Source: an uncultured archaeon
GTDB lineage: Archaea > Nanobdellota > Nanobdellia > Woesearchaeales > ARS49
Direction of reading: 5' to 3'
Assembly (NCBI GenBank): GCA_902385765.1
Contig: CABMGU010000048.1
Location: 1 to 10,048 of the forward strand
Length of the DNA stretch: 10,048 bases
In this document: positions 5,265 to 10,048 of the stretch, one piece after another
Position numbering within the stretch: the first letter of the stretch is position 1
How the letters are laid out: each line of letters starts with the position of its first letter
Made by a program: the position numbers and the translations under genes
The notes under the pieces: model-generated
Databases searched by the model: none
What the model was told of the DNA's origin: nothing
What the model saw: only the letters and a program-made list of their open reading frames with translations

Positions 5265-8200
5265 CTAATGCCACCTGTAATAATCAGAATTAGTTCTCAA
5301 AAACAAGTCAACGAAAATCATAAGCAGAATGATAGCATAAACTATCAGAGAGAGGACAGCAAAAGTACCGCAAAGCAAGAGATGCGCAGCAAACATAGGC
5401 AGAGCAGAAATGGCAAGCGCATAAATCACAGGCCTCAACACCTTCTGGAACTTCCACGTCTTAACATTATAAAAGATAATCAACAGCAAATTCAAGCCAA
5501 GCAAAACATCAAGAGCAGTCTTAGCATAACCGCAGGCGCCAAAAGCCACCTGCATCTCAGGAACACAATCAGCAGGACAATCCTCGCCAAGCTCACAGAC
5601 TTTATTTCCACAGGACTTCTGCTCACAACCCTCAGGAGGAGGCATAGCCCTCGTGTCAACAGGCTTGCCGTACAATTCAAGAACGCCCTTCTGGCAATTG
5701 CCAATCTTCAAAGCAGCATACATCTTAGGAGGAGCCTTCTCATTAAACTCGCTGGAAAGCTTTCTCAGGAAATACAACAAAGTATAACGCTGTTCAGGAC
5801 CGGAATTCATCACCAAATGACCAACCGGCTGTTCAAGCTCATCAACACAGGCATCCTCAAGAACAACACCATTCAATCTCTTGGCACTTTCAACACTCAC
5901 AACACCATCATTAGGAGAAGGCAAGCCAAGCAAAACCCCGCTCTTAAGCGAGTCCTTAGTGCCAGCCAAAGAAAACACCTTAACAGAAGAAGGAACAGGA
6001 TACTGCAACCCCTTTGACAGCAAGCTCAAAGTCCCAGGATGCGTATTCATAATCGGCGCATTATCAGCACGGCCGAGAAGCCACGCAGCCATCTCAAACA
6101 CCTTCCCAGCAGAATCCGCAAGAGGAGTGCCCTGATTAGGAACACCAGCCATAATAAACGCCACAACCTTTGGAATCAAGGAATCAGGCTTCTGCTCCTC
6201 CTGATGCAGGAACTCACGCACAACAAGACCGCCAAGACTATGGGAAATGAAAACAATCTTGCTGTAATCCTTCTTTCTAAGCTCCTCTGACAAAGCAAGA
6301 ACAGCATCATCAAACTTTGCACCAGAATAACCGAACACAGCAACATCAACATTCACATCCTCATCATCAAACTCCTTCAGCAAAGCAGACATACTCTGCT
6401 GAGGGTCACTGAAAAGACCGTGAACAAGAACAACAAGCAAAGGAGAACCAACATCACGGACAGTAAACAGGTAAGGCTTAACACAGCCTTCACAAACATT
6501 CCCTGCAATCATAAACGTCAAGGAATTACCAGAAAGATAAGGCAAAACGTCCAAAGAAACAACAAAGAAATCATTCTCCAGCTTACCCCCAACATAAACC
6601 CATTCCTTGTCCTTCAAAACATAAAAGCCCAAAGAACTTGGATCAATGTTCTCCTCCAAAACAAGCCTGCCGGAAATGTTAACAGACATACTCTTCGGAT
6701 TATCAAAAACCATCTTCAACGGACGGCCGACAACAGCAAGAGCCTTGTTTTTAGGCATAGCAGCATTCTCAAGAGAAACCCTGACGCCATCAATATCACC
6801 TGAAAAATCAGCAGTAATGCCGAGAGCAGACAATTTAGGAGCAACAACAGAAAGAATAACGCCCTCCTTCACATTAACATACGAAACAAAAGGAACCTTA
6901 GCCGCATCAAACAAGTGCTGAACATCATAACCAGCAAGCGAAGGCTGAGAACCCAAAGCAGAAGGCAAAACAATTTCATTATCACCTTCTTTGTACAAAG
7001 CCAGCAAACCATCAACAGGAGGAATATTTGTAGCAATATCAACAGTGCCACCATCACAATTATCAACATCGTAAGAAGCAAGCTTCACATAATCAGAAGG
7101 CAGAACAGCAGCGCCAGTCAAAGGAGAGGCAATAGCCCCGCCATATGCCTTGGCAACATAAAGAGGACCATCAGTCTTCTTATCTGAAACCACACAATAA
7201 TCAAAAACATTATCACCGCAAGGAACACGCAAAACACCATCAAGAACAGCAAGCTGGCCAGGAGCAACCTCTGTTGCAAGAACAGGAGCAGGCTCCACAT
7301 CCCTGCACTCCTTATTCCACCTCAAAAGACCTGACTTCGTCCAAATGCAAGTCTGAACTTCATCACCGCACATCCTTGTATCACCGCGCTTGTAACACTC
7401 AGAACACAACATAATAATATCATCAGCAACACCATTGCAATTGTTATCCTTGCCGTCACATACCTCCTGCTCAGAGCGAACACCCTGCTTAATCAAAACC
7501 CAAACACCACTCTGGCATTCGTAAATGGTTTTTTTGCAAATGCCAACATCACGGCCAAACTCGCGACGCTCGCCATCCTTGCAGGTCTCCTGAGAACACT
7601 CAGACTTCGCCTTCTCAAACTCAGACAAAGACTGCGTGAACGGGTCAACAGGATTACTGCAAGAATCACCGCCAACCCAGTCAAGACTGCCATAAATGTC
7701 CTGAGAAGCGTCAAAAACAAAACCAGGAGACAAAACATCACACCTCATCTGACCAGCAAGACAGACGTTTTCAGCAGGACCGCCTGTGCTCATCTGATAA
7801 CACTTACCGGAAGGCGAAGAAACAGGATAACCCTGCTTGAAACGATTGTTTGCACAACAAGCAGAAGGAACTGTCTCACCCGTACAGCACGGGTCAGGAA
7901 CACTCTTCAACTCGCCACGAACAATTAATTCAACAGGAGGACACAACTTGCAGTCGGGCTTTTTAGCTTCAGCAGAATTTGAAATACCTGAATTGTCTTC
8001 AACAAAGATTCTGGAATTAAAAGTACTTTCAGGCAAAGGAAGCTCAATTTCAAGCTTTCTATCACAGGCTTTACCTGAAGTATCACAATCAATATCAACA
8101 GTTGTTTCAACACCGTCAACAACGTAAGTCAAACGCTGCAAGGAAACAACGTCACCAACACTCTGAGAATGAGTCCAGCCGTAATTAAGCAAAATCTTTG

Positions 8201-10048
8201 TTTTGGAGTCACCAACACACTCAGGACGCAAATAAACACCAAGATCCTCTTTTGGAGGACCAGGACAAATAGGCACGGGTTCAGGGTCGACATTCACTGC
8301 CTTGCTGTCTGCAATCTTCTGCAACCACTCCTTCTGCTTTTGATAATAAATCGCAGCATCCTTAGAGTCACGTTCTTCATTAACTTCAGGAAGCTTGGCA
8401 ACATGGTAAACCTTATCTTTGCCAAGCACTGCAAAAACCATCAAGCCACTGGCAGGCCTTGTAAGCTGAGCCTGGCTCTTCTTAAAGCAATCATCAAAAC
8501 TATTCATTGCAGTCTTAACATTAGGCACGGTTTTGCCGTATTCGTCAACCAAAATCTGCTTCCACGAAACAGAACCATCCTCCTGGCATTCAGAAGGAAC
8601 ACAAATTTTCTCATTCTGCCCGCCACCGCCGCCAACGCCACCGCCTAAACCAGGAGCTGGAGGCGGGGGAAGCGGAGGATGACAAAGAGGATTAGTGGGA
8701 TTATAACCAAAATAAGCCTCAGCACCATCATTAAAAGTATCACCATCAAAATCAGCAATCAGGTCAGACGTGCCCCCTAAAACTTCAGCAGCAGCCGGAA
8801 GATTGTCACCATCCAAATCAACCGCATCACCCACAACAAAAATATCAGAAGTAACGCCAGGACCAACACCAGGAAGAATGATATTAGTAACAGGACCAAC
8901 AGGATTAAGACCAACAACATTACCCGCAGTATTAACTGCAAAAAAACGACTTCCTGTTGGATCGAAACCAAAACCGAAATTGTAGTTATAACCCAAACCC
9001 GCAACAGGAAGAGCCAGGGGAAACGCGTAACCAGTAGAAGCAAAAATAGGACCGTAAGCAGGAGGAACTCCAACAGCCGAATAAAGCAAACCATCACTGC
9101 CAAAAGCAAAAAGAGTGGCAACAGTCGGGTCAAAAGCAATGCTCGCAATTGTTACAGTATTAAAGGGAGGATCCAAAAAGAAACCAGCACCAGCACTCAC
9201 ACTGTTGCAAACACCAAGAGCACCAGGAGGAACAGCACCAACATTACAGACATAAATATCAGAACTAGCGGTAGCAATCCTATCTGCAGCGATTAAAACC
9301 TTGCCAGCAACAGGATCGTAAGCAAGATCAACAGCAACAACACCCGGGAAAGGAGGAACAGGAGCAAAAACAAGAGGAAAACCACCAATAGGCGCAAAAG
9401 GAGCCAATGAAAACCACTGCGCAAGATTTGTAGAACTAACAGCAAGAATATCACCTGGAGGAAGAATAAAAGCGAGAGGGTCTCCATAAAGATAATCAGC
9501 ACCAGTAACCGAACCAAAACCAAAACCGAGACCAGGAGAAAGAGTGCCATCAAAATAATTCACAAAAAAAGTATCAGCTCCATTCATAAATAAAAGCGGA
9601 GAAGGACCATTACCACCAACACAACCAGGAGGTGCAGAAGGACCGATAATGGGCAAATCAAAAGAAACAACCTTCACGCTACGAACAGAAAGACTTGAAG
9701 GAACAACAGACAAGTTCAAAACAGGAGCAAATGAACTATTAAGAACTCCAACATCAAAAGAAAAAACATAAGTGGAATTCACAACAGAAACATTCGAAGA
9801 ATTAAGCAAAACAGAAAAATTCGAGTTAAGCAAAGACAAAACAGCTGAAACAGAAAAAGAATTAACGTCAACACCATCAGACAAGGAAACACTAACAGCA
9901 TAAGGAGAGGTGTTCAAGACAACGACAGAAGACCTGTCAAAAGGACCCTCAACAACCTCAAAAGCATCAATTACCTCATCACCAACAGAAACAGAATAAT
10001 TTCCAAGCGGAGCATCAAAAGGAACACTCAAAACGCCAACCAAAGAAT
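5265..10048 (-). CDS. Giant membrane-anchored extracellular alpha/beta hydrolase, 5' end beyond window
   Basis: At least 1,592 codons (numbered from the in-frame TTG at 10043), open to the right edge and ending at TAG 5265-5267. The signal peptide is not visible. In order: Ig-like beta segments with many sequons (1-130); propeller-like repeats with FDP/YDP motifs near 242, 304 and 360; calcium loops DLDGD (409-413) and DFDGDTFNDG (431-440); a Pro/Gly linker (456-475); a long cysteine-rich region; a MopE-like motif CDGKDNNCNG (862-871); beta domains; an alpha/beta hydrolase (about 1195-1440); a Cys-rich motif CGNKVCELGEDCPADC (1478-1493); and three TM helices (about 1510-1527, 1535-1557, 1559-1582). 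The hydrolase has the oxyanion HG (1208-1209), SHSLGG with nucleophile S1269, D1379 in PNDGVV, and H1409 in PVGHLV, a complete lipase/esterase triad similar to PGAP1-like lipases. The basic TM1-TM2 loop puts the large N-terminal part outside the cell. Substrate is unknown; a lipid or ester is inferred. Confidence 0.9.
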   Translation of the reverse strand, partial: SLVGVLSVPFDAPLGNYSVSVGDEVIDAFEVVEGPFDRSSVVVLNTSPYAVSVSLSDGVDVNSFSVSAVLSLLNSNFSVLLNSSNVSVVNSTYVFSFDVGVLNSSFAPVLNLSVVPSSLSVRSVKVVSFDLPIIGPSAPPGCVGGNGPSPLLFMNGADTFFVNYFDGTLSPGLGFGFGSVTGADYLYGDPLAFILPPGDILAVSSTNLAQWFSLAPFAPIGGFPLVFAPVPPFPGVVAVDLAYDPVAGKVLIAADRIATASSDIYVCNVGAVPPGALGVCNSVSAGAGFFLDPPFNTVTIASIAFDPTVATLFAFGSDGLLYSAVGVPPAYGPIFASTGYAFPLALPVAGLGYNYNFGFGFDPTGSRFFAVNTAGNVVGLNPVGPVTNIILPGVGPGVTSDIFVVGDAVDLDGDNLPAAAEVLGGTSDLIADFDGDTFNDGAEAYFGYNPTNPLCHPPLPPPPAPGLGGGVGGGGGQNEKICVPSECQEDGSVSWKQILVDEYGKTVPNVKTAMNSFDDCFKKSQAQLTRPASGLMVFAVLGKDKVYHVAKLPEVNEERDSKDAAIYYQKQKEWLQKIADSKAVNVDPEPVPICPGPPKEDLGVYLRPECVGDSKTKILLNYGWTHSQSVGDVVSLQRLTYVVDGVETTVDIDCDTSGKACDRKLEIELPLPESTFNSRIFVEDNSGISNSAEAKKPDCKLCPPVELIVRGELKSVPDPCCTGETVPSACCANNRFKQGYPVSSPSGKCYQMSTGGPAENVCLAGQMRCDVLSPGFVFDASQDIYGSLDWVGGDSCSNPVDPFTQSLSEFEKAKSECSQETCKDGERREFGRDVGICKKTIYECQSGVWVLIKQGVRSEQEVCDGKDNNCNGVADDIIMLCSECYKRGDTRMCGDEVQTCIWTKSGLLRWNKECRDVEPAPVLATEVAPGQLAVLDGVLRVPCGDNVFDYCVVSDKKTDGPLYVAKAYGGAIASPLTGAAVLPSDYVKLASYDVDNCDGGTVDIATNIPPVDGLLALYKEGDNEIVLPSALGSQPSLAGYDVQHLFDAAKVPFVSYVNVKEGVILSVVAPKLSALGITADFSGDIDGVRVSLENAAMPKNKALAVVGRPLKMVFDNPKSMSVNISGRLVLEENIDPSSLGFYVLKDKEWVYVGGKLENDFFVVSLDVLPYLSGNSLTFMIAGNVCEGCVKPYLFTVRDVGSPLLVVLVHGLFSDPQQSMSALLKEFDDEDVNVDVAVFGYSGAKFDDAVLALSEELRKKDYSKIVFISHSLGGLVVREFLHQEEQKPDSLIPKVVAFIMAGVPNQGTPLADSAGKVFEMAAWLLGRADNAPIMNTHPGTLSLLSKGLQYPVPSSVKVFSLAGTKDSLKSGVLLGLPSPNDGVVSVESAKRLNGVVLEDACVDELEQPVGHLVMNSGPEQRYTLLYFLRKLSSEFNEKAPPKMYAALKIGNCQKGVLELYGKPVDTRAMPPPEGCEQKSCGNKVCELGEDCPADCVPEMQVAFGACGYAKTALDVLLGLNLLLIIFYNVKTWKFQKVLRPVIYALAISALPMFAAHLLLCGTFAVLSLIVYAIILLMIFVDLFLRTNSDYYRWH

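Noticed and set aside
5268..6017. 249-aa open frame on the plus strand
   Set aside because: It lies wholly opposite the hydrolase/TM end of the giant gene. Its product is a basic, Gln/Asn/Arg-rich string with no domain pattern, as expected from antisense of T-ending codons.
8169..8648. 159-aa open frame on the plus strand
   Set aside because: It lies opposite the cysteine-rich part of the giant gene. There is no ribosome binding site or domain pattern.
10041..10043. TTG at 10043 as the true start of the giant gene
   Set aside because: The frame stays open to the window edge, no signal peptide follows, and the first residues look like the middle of an Ig-like domain. The real start is upstream of the window.

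Overview
The window looks like a chromosomal segment of an archaeon, most plausibly a DPANN-type lineage (Woesearchaeota/Pacearchaeota-like). The evidence is TATA-box promoters rather than -35/-10 boxes, one apparently leaderless gene, GGTGAT-type ribosome binding sites, a tRNA gene interrupted at the canonical archaeal 37/38 position, and secreted proteins rich in N-glycosylation sequons and cysteine motifs familiar from such genomes. The lineage is an inference from style; no phylogenetic marker gene is present.

Layout. (1) Positions 1-2941, minus strand: a three-gene operon read leftwards. A small 81-aa protein of unknown function (2696-2941) is coupled by an ATGA overlap to a 521-aa secreted, glycosylation-rich protein (1134-2699). 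A third secreted protein follows 14 nt later, starts at 1119 and runs off the left edge; its visible 373 codons include a dockerin-like calcium-binding loop. (2) Positions 2942-3160: a divergent intergenic region with a palindromic TATA box, a GTTAAC-based dyad at the presumed start site of the leftward operon, an 86-nt nested inverted-repeat element, and the TATA box of the rightward gene. (3) Positions 3161-4699, plus strand: a secreted 512-aa protein ending in a phage tail-fibre-like motif. Its stop codon overlaps that of the next, convergent gene. (4) Positions 4696-5224, minus strand: an intron-containing tRNA-Arg(UCG) followed after 8 nt by a small two-TM protein with a bacterial PH domain. 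(5) Positions 5265-10048, minus strand: one very large gene, cut by the right edge, for a membrane-anchored, cysteine-rich extracellular protein. It carries propeller-like repeats, calcium-binding loops, a MopE-like motif, an alpha/beta hydrolase with an intact Ser-Asp-His triad, and three C-terminal TM helices.

Taken together this is a surface-protein region. Four of the six protein genes appear to encode exported proteins, and a fifth is a membrane protein. The exported set suggests cell-cell contact, adhesion, or processing of external lipids or esters, as would suit a small, host-dependent archaeon, but the sequence alone does not show a shared pathway. I see no CRISPR array, rRNA, transposase or integrase gene.
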